From: Ascaphus truei
Taxonomy: Eukaryota > Chordata > Amphibia > Anura > Ascaphidae
Length of the DNA stretch: 64,000 nucleotides
Assembly: GCA_036426205.1 (NCBI GenBank)
Contig: CM071570.1
Location: 52,436,984 to 52,500,983, forward strand
Reading direction: 5' to 3'
Part shown: positions 45,300-56,974 of the stretch, one piece after another
How the letters are laid out: every line of letters begins with the position of its first letter
Numbering within the stretch: the stretch's first letter is position 1
Notes under the pieces: generated by a model
What the model saw: the letters and a program-made list of their open reading frames with translations, nothing else
Databases searched by the model: none
Told to the model about the DNA's origin: nothing
Position numbers and translations under genes: made by a program

Positions 45300-45560
45300 A
45301 CACAAGCACCTAAACACCACAATTAAATCAATAAAAACACTAGTCAACCAATTAAATAAATAAAAGCACTAGCCAACCAATTAAATAAATACAAGCACTA
45401 GACAACCAATCAATTAAATCAATTAAAGCACAACCAACAAAACAATTAATTAATTTTAACCACTAGCCAACAAATCAATTCATTAATTAAACCACTAGCC
45501 AACACATCAATTAAAACCAGTAGCCAACAAAATCAATAATTAAATAAAAATGCTAAACCA
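45300..45560 (+). repeat. AT-rich minisatellite
   Basis: Variable units of about 30-37 bp are built on CACTAGCCAACCAATTAAAT. About seven copies are seen. It lies within the large foldback element. Confidence 0.7.
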
Positions 45561-46352
45561 TTGGAAAATTAAATAAAAACAAGCCATCCAAATTACAAAC
45601 AATGTAAGCCACACAATAAACAGAAAAATTAAATAAAACAATCAATAGAAAGAAAGCATTTGACAAAAAATCCATTGGCTATCACTGTATTGATCTGTCC
45701 CCTAAACGGGCACAAATTATCAGTCAATGGCCAATGAAAAACATGAAAATAAAAATATACAATCAAAAAACCTGGAGAAAAAAAATATTTACATACATTC
45801 AATATTTTTCTTACCTTTAGAAGCGTTGGCCCTCCGAATCCCTGCGAATCTGCAAACTCTCGTACCGCGACATCATCAAAGTCAATCCAACGCCATCCAC
45901 CTTGAAGATCCGGAACAGGTAACAAAATTCTTCTTTCTTTTATCTTCAATCACCATCTTCTTTCTTCATATGTCATTATTTCTTTCTTTTCTGTAATCTT
46001 CATCTGTCAATCCATAGCCCCATGGTAAATCCACAACACAATGTTGTCTCGTCGGCTTCTTGAGGTAAAATGAGACGTCAAGGCCTTATATATGGCCTGT
46101 GACATCACATTTTCGGGTCAGATGGTACAGCTCCAATCTGATTGGACACTGTATCAAGTGCTCGCCACCTTTTTTTTTTGGTGAAGAATGTGACATAATC
46201 TCCAAGGGAGGTACATCACATCCTTCAAACCACATGGCTATATCACATGGTATTAGAGCCAATGGGATTGAAGACAAAACGATTGGTTGCTGTACCATGT
46301 GATAGGTTACATTAGTTCATAAGGATGTGACGTTATCCTTTAAAGTGACATC

Positions 46353-46914
46353 CCAACAGAGATATTGGTCCATGATTCAGAAGCTAATCCGAGAGACCAC
46401 TGGGCTGCAGATCCCCTTGGACACCCTGACCTTCGTGCTTGGCAAGTCTATTGAAAACATTCCCACACCATTATGCAGGCTGATCTCTTCTATCCTCACA
46501 GCCGCCAGATGCTCTACTGCAGCAGCCTGGAAACAGACAAAAGCCCCAGCAAGAGGCACAGTTGTCAAAATGATCAACGCAGTTATGACTATGGAGAGGC
46601 CCACAGCGATGCTCCATAAAAAACTACCACAGTTCCAAAAGACCTGGGATCTGTGGCTTGCGTCGTGGGCCCCGGGGCCGGCCTAGGTCATTGTCGCGTG
46701 GGCGCTCTCCCCCTCCCCCTCCTCCCCTGCCCCCCTTTTTCCCTCCCCCCCCTCCTCCTTTCTCTATCCCCTTATTAGGATGCAACCCTTGGTGACAGGG
46801 GAGGAAAGAAAAAATGTTTATTGGAAACTATCTGTAGCAATTCCAGTCATGTGCTCATGACAACCCTGTATCTTTGTTTATATACTTCCAATAAAAAAAG
46901 ATTGAAATAAAAAT
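46353..46914 (+). mobile_element. 5'-truncated Tx1-L1 insertion with 11-bp TSD
   Basis: AAAGTGACATC flanks the insert at 46342-46352 and 46915-46925. The frame 46327-46686 contains LIRETTGLQIPLDTLTFVLG, SILTAARCSTAAAWKQ and KTWDLWLASW, the C-terminal region of Tx1-type ORF2. A 3' UTR with a C/T-rich stretch follows, ending in an AATAAAAAAAGATTGAAAT tail. It is a clean target-primed insertion inside the Harbinger-like element and therefore younger than it. Confidence 0.85.
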
Positions 46915-47599
46915 AAAGTGACATCACAGACACCTGCGGGGACCACCCGAGGGCCCCCGGACACCTGCAACCTCTGGTATCAATCATGTGGGAGTAGAGG
47001 AGGTGGTTATTAGTGTTTATTGTGGGTAGCGGGGGTGGGTGAAGGGGGTATTTGGCCCTTGGTAGCGGAGGGGTTAACCCCTTCATTTCCTTAGCGGTTA
47101 AGGCTAAGGTAATGAATTGACTATAAATGCATTTTTATTGCATGGGATTCATGGTGCTGATATTAATGGGTATCAGGTCTGGAGACCCCCGGCATCAATC
47201 CGATGCAGAAAAAAAGCATTTTTTTCTAAGTCCTGTCTTGCCGCTTCTCAGTAGGTTCTCATCACCTGGCGTGAGGATTTTGGGAGAAACTCGCCATTGT
47301 AGGCCTCGATAAGCTAATCTCCAATAGAATTGCACGAGTTTCAGAATCTGCTGATTAGTGGCTTATCGTCGCTTACTCTGCGATTTTTTTTGAAGGATAC
47401 AAATGTTGGCGATTCAATCATTTATCGCCCACTTATCGACACTTACAGAATCATTGTAGGCATTTGGGGCGATAAGTGCTCGATAGGTGGCTTATGAACG
47501 CTTAGTGCATATGCCCCTTAAAGCTTTAATTCAGGTACAGAAACCATGTACTAGTCTAAATTTATCCAGAACCTGAAATAAAACTTCTATTAAACCATG

Positions 47600-48860
47600 T
47601 CAAACATTTTATCAGTGTCTTGCGATAGAATGAATGGATGCACAGTGGAATGGGTTGATAAACGTAAATATATCATTTTTACTACTCAATTAAAGTTATC
47701 AAAATCTTGTCTATGTATAAATAAAAACTTAGTTGAAATTATGTATTATGAGAGGCATCAGGTTCTCAAGTCTAATAGCAAGCAAATTGGCTTACATTTA
47801 ATATCAGTATTTACTAAAGAAATGGGTCTATAATTTCCACAGTTTGCAGCTGATTTACCTTATTTTTTAATTAATTATATTGTGGCATGTTACATGATAG
47901 GTTTTCAGGGTCTGAAGTAATTTGGGCTCTCCTCTTAAGCCTGATCATTTCATTATTGTGATTTTTTTCTCCTTTGGCTTTATGTCAGTTTTCTAAAGAC
48001 TGAGAATCTGCAAGAATGTTATGCCTTTTTTGCATCTTTGCTCCTTTCTTTATTGAGACTAGGGCAATTAATTTCCCCCTCTGCATCACAGATTATAGCT
48101 GATGACGTTTCTCTGTTTTTGTTCATCTCCAAATACCAATTCCATTATTGATTGGTTAATTATGTGGTTTCTTACATTTGTAAGATATATTTATTAAGCG
48201 TACACCAAGGTGGAGGTTAATTTTTTTACAAGCGAACCTTATTTCTAAGGTAATTGGAGCACATTATTTTCTATTTCTATAGTCCAAGCTTATTATCAGT
48301 TAAAAAGTGGTTAATATGATAGTATGATAAATATTACGAAGAGTAATAGGAATAATATCTCATACATGGGATAGTCTCAGTTTAGGTATCTATTAATTGA
48401 TTATCCTGTCTAAGTTTTATTGAGTATTTGATTTAGATGTGAAATTCCAGTTTTAGATCTGCATAAAGATATGATAAGGAGCCTCTAAATAACTTGTTTC
48501 ATTTATGATATGGTTTTTAGAAAAAATCAGATGTGTCCCTATTCGGTGCATATATAGTGATTTCTTTTGATTCTATTGTTCCTTTAACATTCCTGCCTCC
48601 GGGGTCTTTAAATTCTGAAGTAGAAACAAATGGGTAAGATTTATTGATTACGATTGCCACTGCTTATATTTAGAAATAAAACAAGAAAAGTGTTTATCTG
48701 AAACACATTTGGCCGAGATTTTCCTGTGTTCCATATCAAATAAGTTTCTTCAAGTAGAGCAATATCGGGATGTAGACTAATAATTGACATTAGGACCTTA
48801 GCCCTTTTTCCTTTTAAACATTCAAATCCACAATGGAATGTTTAAAAGTACTGAAGAACG
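47600..48860 (-). pseudogene. Tx1/L1 ORF2 endonuclease relic
   Basis: On the minus strand, starting near 48850, the translation gives KRAKVLMSIISLHPDIALLEETYL (the N-terminal APE block with the catalytic glutamate of EET), then AIVINKSYPFVSTSEFKDPGGR and KGTIESKEITIYAPN. Stops and shifts accumulate downstream and no reverse transcriptase motif is clear by 47600. It is non-functional. Confidence 0.75.
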
Positions 48861-48884
48861 GAAAACTTTTGAACATTTGAGAAG

Positions 48885-49100
48885 GGGCTCAGTGTGTAAA
48901 TACACTGACCGGCACTGAGGGGAACATGGTTCAATTCCCAGTGTCGGCTCCTATGACCTTGGGCAAGTCACTTTATCTCCCTCAGGCACCAAAAACATAG
49001 GTTGTAAGCTTGACAGGGCAGGGACCTGTGCCTGAAAAGTGTCTCTGTAAAGTGCTACATAAAATTAGCAGTGCTATACAAGAACATGCTATTATTATTA
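48885..49100 (+). mobile_element. full-length tRNA-headed CORE-like SINE
   Basis: The head GGGGCTCAGTGTGTAAA resembles an A box, and GGTTCAATTCC at 48928-48938 is a good pol III B box. The core is TGACCTTGGGCAAGTCAC, the tail starts TTGTAAGCTTGACAGGGCAG (L2-like), and the end is ATTATTATTA. It needs an L2-type reverse transcriptase to move, and L2 copies with related tails are present in the window. A minus-strand relative is at 24216-24461. Confidence 0.85.
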
Positions 49101-49939
49101 ATAACTCAAAATGATAATACACGTTCACACTAAAACAAGAGGAATTAATGCTAATATGGGGTTTTTAACCCACTGTCACAATTTTTTATAATGTTTCTCC
49201 CTGCATCTCTGTGTATTTTACAATTAACCTCCTCTCCGTCCCACAGCATCCGCACCTCCCTGCACACTGCTGATAGATGTATGGGCCTGTATCTCACTGT
49301 CCCTTTCATTCATGTATTGCCCTGTCTGTTTATTCCTTCTCTGCATCATCTGCTTTAGATTGCTCTCTTGTTTTTCTTTTTTTACATCTGTGTTAAGATC
49401 ATGGAATCTGTGTAAATCAGTATCGCTGACCTGAGGAAGAGAGGAGAACTTTTGAAAGCTTGTCTCCTAATATCTATTGTTAGTCCAAATAAAACAGGTA
49501 TCACCTAATACTGAAGTACTCATTTACTTTGCACTATTGCAACTTGACTTGCACAGCAATTTCTACTTAATCCTTTAATGGTCGAATTTAAACCTCTAAT
49601 GTGGAAAGATAAAACCCTCAACATTGCTACAGACATTGCTACGAGACCACGAGTATACTAAAGTCATATATGGCAAGGCTACTGAAAGCTCTGTAACAGG
49701 GAATAAAAGAAATAATAATGTAATTTGGTGGACAACTGGGGTGGGAAACGAGGAAAAGTGAATGCGTGGGTGTCGTGTGAAGTGTTGATAGAAGAGATCA
49801 CTGAGGACAGCAACAGACTGCAAAGGAGCTCCAATGGACACCGCTACCTGGGATAAATACGTGACAGAGAAACAATATGGATACCTCTGTAGATCCCTCC
49901 TGTAGCGCTCCCCCTTGAGAAAGGGGACTAGAACTATCC

Positions 49940-49974
49940 CCCTTGAAAAATGGCTCTTAGAGCCTGAAACGCGT
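49940..49974 (+). ncRNA. hammerhead-like core with perfect helix II
   Basis: CTTGAAAAA (eroded first box) precedes GGCTC/TTA/GAGCC, five perfect pairs, then GAAACGCGTA with A at the cleavage position. Flanking CCCC and GGAGG could begin helix I. Sequence downstream carries ATTAAATGGTTTT, paralleling the other modules. Confidence 0.5.
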
Positions 49975-50204
49975 AGGAGGTGTTTGTTTTTGTATTTTGT
50001 TTGTCCCTATTCTCTATTTTATGTAGTTTTATTAAATGGTTTTAAACCTTCCACTTGGTGAGCTGACGGTGCCTTTTTTGGACATAGCGGTCTACTTTCC
50101 AATCCACTTCAACTTTTTCACAAGTATTCTAAAGCTTGCTTTAAACTAGCCCGGTTACATTCTGGGTATGTGCTGGGTGTAACCTGGCTAGTTTAAGGCA
50201 GGTT

Positions 50205-50345
50205 TAAGGCATTTCTGCATTGACTAATGACCAATAGGATTAACACAGCAGGGGTCCCTGGCTGTCCCATTCAGTTTGAATGGGACTGCCAGGGACCCCC
50301 ACTGTTAATCTGATGAGTCATTAATCAATGCAGAAATGCTGGGTC
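50205..50345. repeat. palindromic MITE core
   Basis: The arms meet at TCCCATTCAGTTTGAATGGGA (about 50265-50285) and extend outward through CCAGGGACCCC, TTAACA and CAATGCAGAAATGC on both sides. ACCAATAGGATTAACACAG is shared with 25236-25482. Outside it, 50130-50205 forms a further small inverted repeat around GGTTACA/TGTAACC. Confidence 0.75.
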
Positions 50346-50589
50346 TGGTTTAAGGCAAGTTTAAGGCATGTATCCAGCATGTACCTGGGTGTAGCTGGGT
50401 CTTTTTGGCGATTGCCACTGGTTTGTGTTGGAATAACCGTGGGCACTACAGTATGTCTTGCCACAATGTTTAAAGTTATAGTGACATAAGCAGTAAATGT
50501 ATATGTTTCCACAACCATGAGTTGCACATCCCTCCCCAAGCTTAGAACTGATTGTAATACATTTATATGTATTTATATGTAATACATTA

Positions 50590-51695
50590 GGTTCTGTGGC
50601 TGCAAAACAAGCCCAAATCAAAAGCTTTAGCTGTCGGACAGATGGCCTCACATTTGACTCTAGAATACATTGGTATACAGAGGAGTTCATGGTCGACTCA
50701 ATGACTGCAAGGTTCCCAGGTCCTGTGGTTGCAAAAACAAGCCCAAATCATCACCCCTCCACCACCGTGCTTGACAGTTGAGATGAGGTGTTTGTGCTGA
50801 TATGCTGTGTTTGGTTTTCGCAAACGTGGCGCTGTGCATTATGGCCAAACATCTTCACTTTGGTCTCGTCTGTCCAAAGGACATTGTTCCAGAAGTCTTG
50901 TGGTTTGTTCAGATGCAACTTTGCAAACCTAAGCCATGCTGCCATGTTCTTTTTAGAGAGAATAGGCTTTCTCCTGGCAACCCTTCCAAACAAACCATAC
51001 TTGTTCAGTCTTTTTCTAATTGTACTGTCATGAACTTTAACATTTAACATGCTAACTGAGGCCTGTAGAGTCTGAGATGTAACTCTTGGGTTTTTTGCAA
51101 TTTCTCTGAGCATTGCACGGTCTGAACTTGGGGTGAATTTGTGGGGACGTCCACTCCTGGGAAGATTGGCAACTGTCTTGAATGTTTTCCACTTTTGAAT
51201 GATCTTTCTCACTATAGAATGATGGACATTAAATTGTTTGGAAATGGCCTTATAACCCTTCCCAGATTGATGGGCAGCAACAATTGCTTCTCTAAGATCT
51301 TTGCTGATGTCTTTCCTCCTTGGCAATGTGTTAACACACACCAGAATGCTCCAGACCAGCATACTGCTAAAACTTCAGCTTTAATAGAGGTGATCACACT
51401 TGCTGATTATCAATTAATCAAGGGCATTTGATTAGCAGCACCTGTCTGCTACTTAGCATCTTAATTCCTATGGAAGCAGTAAGGGTGTATTTAGTTTTTC
51501 ACACATAGCTTCTCCATTTTGGCTTTATATTTGTTAAATAAATCATGACACGTGTAATATGTCATGTGTTGTTGTTCATCTGAGGTTGTATTTACCTAAT
51601 TTTTAGACCTGCTATGGAACAGATGATTGTTATTATGTCCTGATATGTAAAACCATAGAATTCAAAGAAGGTGTAATTTATTTTTCACATGACTG
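50590..51695 (-). mobile_element. Tc1-type transposon, 3'-truncated
   Basis: The right end (5' on the minus strand) has a long terminal repeat ending TTTTTCACATGACTG at 51695; CA follows where TA is expected. A leader and transposase frame follow on the minus strand. The element stops near 50590, before the second catalytic aspartate. The other terminal repeat is missing. A 26-bp phrase related to GGGCTTGTTTTGCA occurs twice (about 50596 and 50724). Confidence 0.85.
50751..51362 (-). pseudogene. Tc1 transposase, N-terminal 60 percent
   Basis: The 203-codon frame contains the paired helix-turn-helix DNA-binding domain (LREAIVAAHQSGKGYKAISK; VRKIIQKWKTF), the GRP-rich linker (LPRSGRPHKFTP), a second HTH (STIRKRLNKYGLFGRVARRK) and WNNVLWTDETKVKMF, which holds the first catalytic aspartate. 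After that the frame shifts; LKHGGGGVMIW is readable in another frame. The second aspartate and the final acidic residue of the DD34E triad are absent. Full-length Tc1 transposases are near 340 residues. It would bind terminal repeats but could not cut. Confidence 0.88.
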
Positions 51696-51699
51696 CAAG

Positions 51700-53050
51700 A
51701 GGTGACAACTATCCGAACAGCTCTATTGTGCTTCCTCTGTGATCAAAGCGATCCCCAGGTGTCAAAATTACATTTTGGTACTTTTGTGAAATATATGGCA
51801 TTATATAATGTTAACGCCCTTAGGAACTCTGCAGAGATCCTCCAACCTGTTTGGCTCCAGGCAATGGCACTAAACATTACAATACTTTAATGTGAACCAT
51901 GCTTAGCCAGAAAAGTCTAATCTGAAATACTCTTTTTTTGTGTAATATAGGATTATTTACCTCAACTACTTAGCACCTATTGTACAGTAGGTGTTTATTT
52001 ATCAAGGCATGCTGGATGTAAAACTGTGGTTAAACCAACACAAAGAACAACATTATACTTGGGGAAACAAATACCATTGCTTTCATTAGGACTAATTGTC
52101 TTTGATTAAGTTGGTGCTACTTTTTTTTTTACTGTTTATTTGTCAGATTATATGGGATCCAGAAAAAAGAGAAAGGAGTGTATTAACATAAAAATAAATG
52201 GGGGGCCAGGCTGTATAACACAACGAGGACAGATATGTCAGCATACATCAAGGAGGAGGGGGAATGACAGTAAAAGAGAAGAAAAAAAGGCCTTTTCACC
52301 ATCGGAGCTATTTGATTAAGCAATTTTGTAGCACAACTTTAAAAATGGCATTAATTAAATGAATCTCAAGTGTAGACATTTAATTAGCCCTAATTGAAAC
52401 CATCATGTTTTAACTGCTAATCAATAAGCACCAATATTTGCAGGATTCTAGATTGTGAGTACATCATTTACATGCTTCTATTGGGAGGGTGCCCGCTAAT
52501 AACTCTTTGCAGATAACATTTATTTGTTCAGTATTCATTAATTCATTAGAAAACGTAAGAAAAAATAAGTTTGCATAATAGTACATTGCATGCAGAGGAA
52601 CCAATGATCTACTTATAATAATGTATCAAATCAATCTCTGTTTAATATTAATACATGGGTGTAGGTTACCGGTGCATCAGAGATTGATTCTATCCCATAA
52701 ACTTATATTTCTCCGCTAGGACCACTCTACTGTATTTTAAGTATTTGTACAGCCTCCCTTGCCAGGGATAGGGGACTAGTACCTAGTGCTCACTGGCACA
52801 CATATTTAGTACACAGATTGTCCCATATAAGGCTGACTTAATAGCATAAACCCACAGGAATAACTCACTGTTTGATTCAAGGATCCTTCAGTGTGGTCCT
52901 ATTGCGGTTTCCAAATGGCGTGCGATCCACCAAGCGAAATGAACAGGAAAGATGCAGAAAAAAGGCAGCGCACTGCCAAAAAAGCAGCAGGAGGCTCCCA
53001 GATAAAATAAAGTTATTTATTCCATGAATGGATCAAACTTGACCCCTAGA
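51700..53050. other. unique-looking stretch with a TAAT-rich block
   Basis: No coding feature. The part at 52300-52560 is dense in ATTAAT, TTAATTAG and TAATTGA words and free of simple repeats, resembling a homeodomain-bound conserved non-coding element. This is judged from composition alone. Confidence 0.35.
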
Positions 53051-53070
53051 GCAGCAACAAAAGCAACACA

Positions 53071-53091
53071 CCTACGCGTTTCGGGCCTTGA
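53071..53091 (-). ncRNA. hammerhead-like 3' half
   Basis: The minus strand reads CAAGGCCCGAAACGCGTAGG, followed by ATGGAATAAATAACTTTATT about 50 bases on. The first conserved box is missing because the copy appears 5'-truncated here. Confidence 0.4.
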
Positions 53092-53094
53092 TAA

Positions 53095-53855
53095 TATTAA
53101 TACATTGAGCTACTGTAGAAACAAACGGTGAAAAAAACAATTTCAGTCTGTTTTGATGGTAAACATTCCTTATTTTTCCCCCAGAAATTAGCAAGTGATA
53201 CTGGCTAAAAAATAAGTAAATGAATTATCTACAGTAAGTTGCTACTATGCCCGCTGAAGCATTACATGTCTCTGTAGACTAGTAATTAGTTATCAGCTTC
53301 AGTAATAATTAACAAAGCAGCTGAGTTACTGTTAGTCACTTCCTGTAATAAAATGGTAATTTCATATTGAAAACGTGTGTATAAGAATGTGGGGCTGCTG
53401 TTTTCCATTTAATCTCATTTGATACTCATAGTCATTGTAATAAAACACAGAGGGTGGTCAATAAATATAATGAGTAATATCCAGAAGAGGGAACTGACAT
53501 TTATGTAATACTCGCTGGTCAAAGCCTGGCTTCACAGTAATCAAAATTACAGTACTAATAAGAAATTGTGTCTCTCCCTCCCTCCCTCTACCTCTTTTTC
53601 TCTCCCCCACCCCCTCATCTCTCTCCCTTCCATCACTTCCATTTAATACCATATGATATTCTCAATTCCTTCAGCCTCTCTCCTGCCAAGAAAAAGCAAA
53701 AAGCCAAATCAATCCAGGCCCGATGGCCTCTTTGAAAATCCGTGACCATCCATGGCCTGGCGAGGAGGGAGCCTTAGCTTCACCAATGCCCTCGATTTCC
53801 TGTTGCTTGAAGATTCCTCATCTGTAAACACAGTGGCCCTCTAGCAGAAAAGATA
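53095..53855. other. no gene recognised
   Basis: A TC-rich simple tract lies at 53570-53630. The 53690-53835 part is GC-richer and repeat-free, possibly conserved non-coding sequence. Confidence 0.3.
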
Positions 53856-53859
53856 GTTT

Positions 53860-54345
53860 GCCCAGGTTTTTTTTTGTTTTGGGGCATTTATGAACATTGG
53901 CCAGGGTATATAGTATTGGAGTTTTGGGATGGTTCTGTGTGAGATATTTCACCATTTCTTTATTAAGCCCAAGATTTGTTAAGCCTAATTGAATGATGGA
54001 ATCAATTTCTTTTAAAACAAAATGTGGGTTCTGAGGGTTTGTAACAGAGTTGATCAGAAGGCTGTCTTCCTATTTCTGCATGGTAGTCCCCTTGATTCTG
54101 TACAACTACACCACCTCCTTTATTAGCAGTGCAGGTCACTATTTCAGTTTTCTTACAGTACTTAACTGCTTTAGAGTTTTAAATTCAGTAGGGGATAAAT
54201 TATTGTAGCATTTAGATTGCATTTATAAAATGTATCGGTGTCAGTTCTAACCAATCTCATAAAAGTGGCAATGGATGGATTATAAGAAATAGGGTCAAAA
54301 GTTATTTTGCAGTAAAAAGGAGTAGATAAACCTGGAGATGGTTGT
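53860..54345 (-). pseudogene. third Penelope-like element relic
   Basis: On the minus strand the frame pieces read CTANKGGGVVVQN (equivalent to KPADKGGGIVV, about 54120) and, further on, NGEISHTEPSQNSNTIYP/KTPILYTL (equivalent to TPILYTLPKIHK, about 53900). Only the linker and beginning of the reverse transcriptase remain, with several stops. It lies 770 bp from a hammerhead-like half-module in the same orientation. Confidence 0.7.
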
Positions 54346-56970
54346 ATACTATTATTTTTATCGTGCTGTAGTTTATAAAGTTAAAAAGGACAGTTTCCCT
54401 ATCAAAATGTTATAATGTATAGAAGAGAATTGCTGCAAAGTAAGAACATGCAGTAGAGACGCAGGAAAGTCTCCCACAGCAGGCATTTCATGCAGCATTC
54501 TTAGCGATACTTTTTGTGGATTTGCATATGCTTTCATTACCTGTAGTTCTTTAATACTGAAGATTGACATACAAAAATACAGATACTTCATTCCTTACAG
54601 TATGGTGCAGTACAGATTTATTCCCAATGCCTGTTAAAAAAAAATATTTACAAAAATGTGTTAGGTTGTGCTGTATTTTAGCTTTGAATCCCTAACTAAA
54701 CATTCACTATTCAGCTTCCCATTATTATTATCCATCACCAAATTCAGAGCCCAACGGTTTTCACTGCAGTAATCTCTAGAAGCTGCTATGTGACTTTCTG
54801 TAACAGCTTTCTTGCTTTGTTTTTTGACATACAGCATTTACATATCTTCCAGCACATTCTCCTGCGACACAGCTACAGTACAGTATGCTCTGTTTGAAGC
54901 TGGAGAATTTCACTGCTGGTTTCTCTCAGCCCACTACTTAGAGTCCCTGCTACTGCTGTCCTGATTATGTCTTCTTACTCCTACACAGTTACGTGTAAGC
55001 ATTACCTTTGTGTATTCCTTCAGGTTCATACTGTACCTTTTCATATACTTAGTATTAGGCCAAATAGTGCCATTTAATAATATGCAAAACATGCCTAATG
55101 CAAGAACCAAGACTTTCATTTTTCTGTTTAGCAAATAATGTTTAAATTAGCACATTCCCAATAGATGTGACTTTCAATATCAGAACCCAACTGGCATGTA
55201 TGCAGTTATCTCCTTTACGGTACACTGCCATTTTCTTTATCCTGGGACACGTTGTAGTTGGTGTAGATGTCAAATAGATGACTAATTGAAGTACACATGA
55301 ATCACCCAGGCACAAGCTGCAGGAGCTGAACTCAGCTGCATACAGTATAAAGCAGAAGATATCCTTTAAATCTGTTGTTTTTCTTTGGAGTTCTATTCCT
55401 CCCAGTAAAAATGAATAACTGGAATGCAGCTCTGTTCTCATTATGACTATGCACTCATAGAAATCTATCTTCTACTTAGAGAACAGAGCCCCAGAAAGCA
55501 TAATCAGTCCCTGTCACTTCAAAATGTTTGGAACATCTGAGGTCCATCCAAAATGTTCTCATAACACAGTTTCTAATATTCAATTTCCCATTCTTTTACG
55601 CATATTTAATTGATTGTATTTATTATACGTAGATCGTCTAGGCCATGAACCCCAAGAAAACTGTCAAGGTTGTTTTCAAATATTTTAATATAAAAAATAA
55701 GATAATTGTATCTTGAGGCATACAGTATCTTTATTTCTCCCCAAGACAATGTTGTATTCTTAAAGCAGCAGTCAAAGTTGCCACTACCCCCCTTTAATAT
55801 ATGCATCAATATAATCCACACAATGATAAGCAATTAGCTAAGTTGCTGATTGATCAGTGACGATTTAGCTCGGGGGTTCACTAAATGGCTTTCAGTGCAG
55901 TAGAAGAGGACCAAATATGCAAAGTTCTGTGGGGAAGATCATTTGACCAGGCTAGCTAGATACCTTTGGTGCACTGCTCGAGAGGGGGCAGCACTGAAAA
56001 AGGGGTGTGCCAGAGCCTGTTTCAGAAGTGAAAGGGGATGTGACATTGTAAATGGTTGCTATAGAAACAAAAATGCTTGTTACATTATAATACATTAAAA
56101 ATGTAATTTCAGAGTTGTTTAAAAAAATGCTACAAGTATTTCGCATAGTACAGAACTGATTTATTTAAAAAAAAAAAACACATGTAGGATATTGCTTGGT
56201 CTGCAGCTTTGATGGCAAGAAAGCTCAAACTTGTGTTCCTTAAGCATACATCCCACCACCCAGATATTTTTATAAGCTCATGTAATATCAAGAAGCTTTT
56301 CTGTTGTATAATAATGAATCTTCAATGCCAAAGTCAGAAAGAGTACATTACTGTATATTATGTTCTTGAAGCGATTCTCGCTAAAAAATGAAAATAATCA
56401 CCATGGTTTCTGACTAAAACTGCCAAGGATTAGCCTGATCCCATTTGTGAGTCAAATATGTAAATGCTTGAACATGGGGGTTTAACATAAATGTGGCAGG
56501 ACAGCAGTAATAATCTCTGGGAATGTGGAGTCATGACCTAACAGACCTTGTTGAACATTGCTGTGCTCCAAGGTATGACACAGGGAACTAAATAGCATCA
56601 AGTTAATTTCATTAAGGCATCATAATCGGTCAATGTCTCAACCATCATGTGGACTTCATCATGGTAAAATGTGTGTTAAAAGCTATGCAAAAAAAAAGGT
56701 TTTAAACAATAAGCTTAAAAGAATAACTCTGACCACTGCAACAGTAAATAACCCATGCATCATTGGAAAATGTGTTATGGGTCTCATACTAAAGAGGGAG
56801 GAATGCTGCACTGAGCCCAGGGTCGGATTGATTACTTCTAGTTAAACTATAAAACGGTTCTTAGAAAAATGTCACAAAATGCCATTTTTAGAATGGTTGC
56901 AGACATGTCTTAGACATGTGAATGTGCTCACAAGTGATCTTTTTATTTGCTATATATATATATTCAAACA
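54346..56970. other. AT-rich stretch without recognised genes
   Basis: Many short ORFs on both strands, none with a family motif. Poly-A runs lie at 54635-54643 and 56168-56179. No transposon termini were identified. Confidence 0.35.
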
Positions 56971-56974
56971 TATA

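Larger units (their letters stand above)
43912..47517. mobile_element. 3.6-kb Harbinger-like foldback element, copy 3
   Basis: TTA (43909-43911 and 47518-47520) flanks inverted ends that read GGGGCCTATGCACTAAGCG on the left and, inverted, GGGGCATATGCACTAAGCG on the right. The outer arms are long: the block ACCTCCTCTACTCCCACATG recurs inverted at about 46990. Inside lie a 277-bp palindrome, a GGTGTCTGTGGGCCC minisatellite, the ACTAGCCAACC minisatellite and a nested L1. No transposase was seen. The TSD and TIR form suggest PIF/Harbinger, but the size is unusual for a MITE. Confidence 0.7.

Noticed and set aside
45300..45560. CRISPR-like array
   Set aside because: Units are irregular, have no unique spacers, and lie in a vertebrate transposon.
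48885..48960. Possible tRNA gene
   Set aside because: There is a B box but no foldable cloverleaf or acceptor stem, and CORE and L2-like parts follow, so it is a SINE head.
49431..49463. CTGAGGAA ... GAAAGCTTG segment as another hammerhead
   Set aside because: GAAAG replaces GAAAC, the following bases are self-complementary rather than a mini-helix, and the stem is poor. It may be a distant relative but is not counted.
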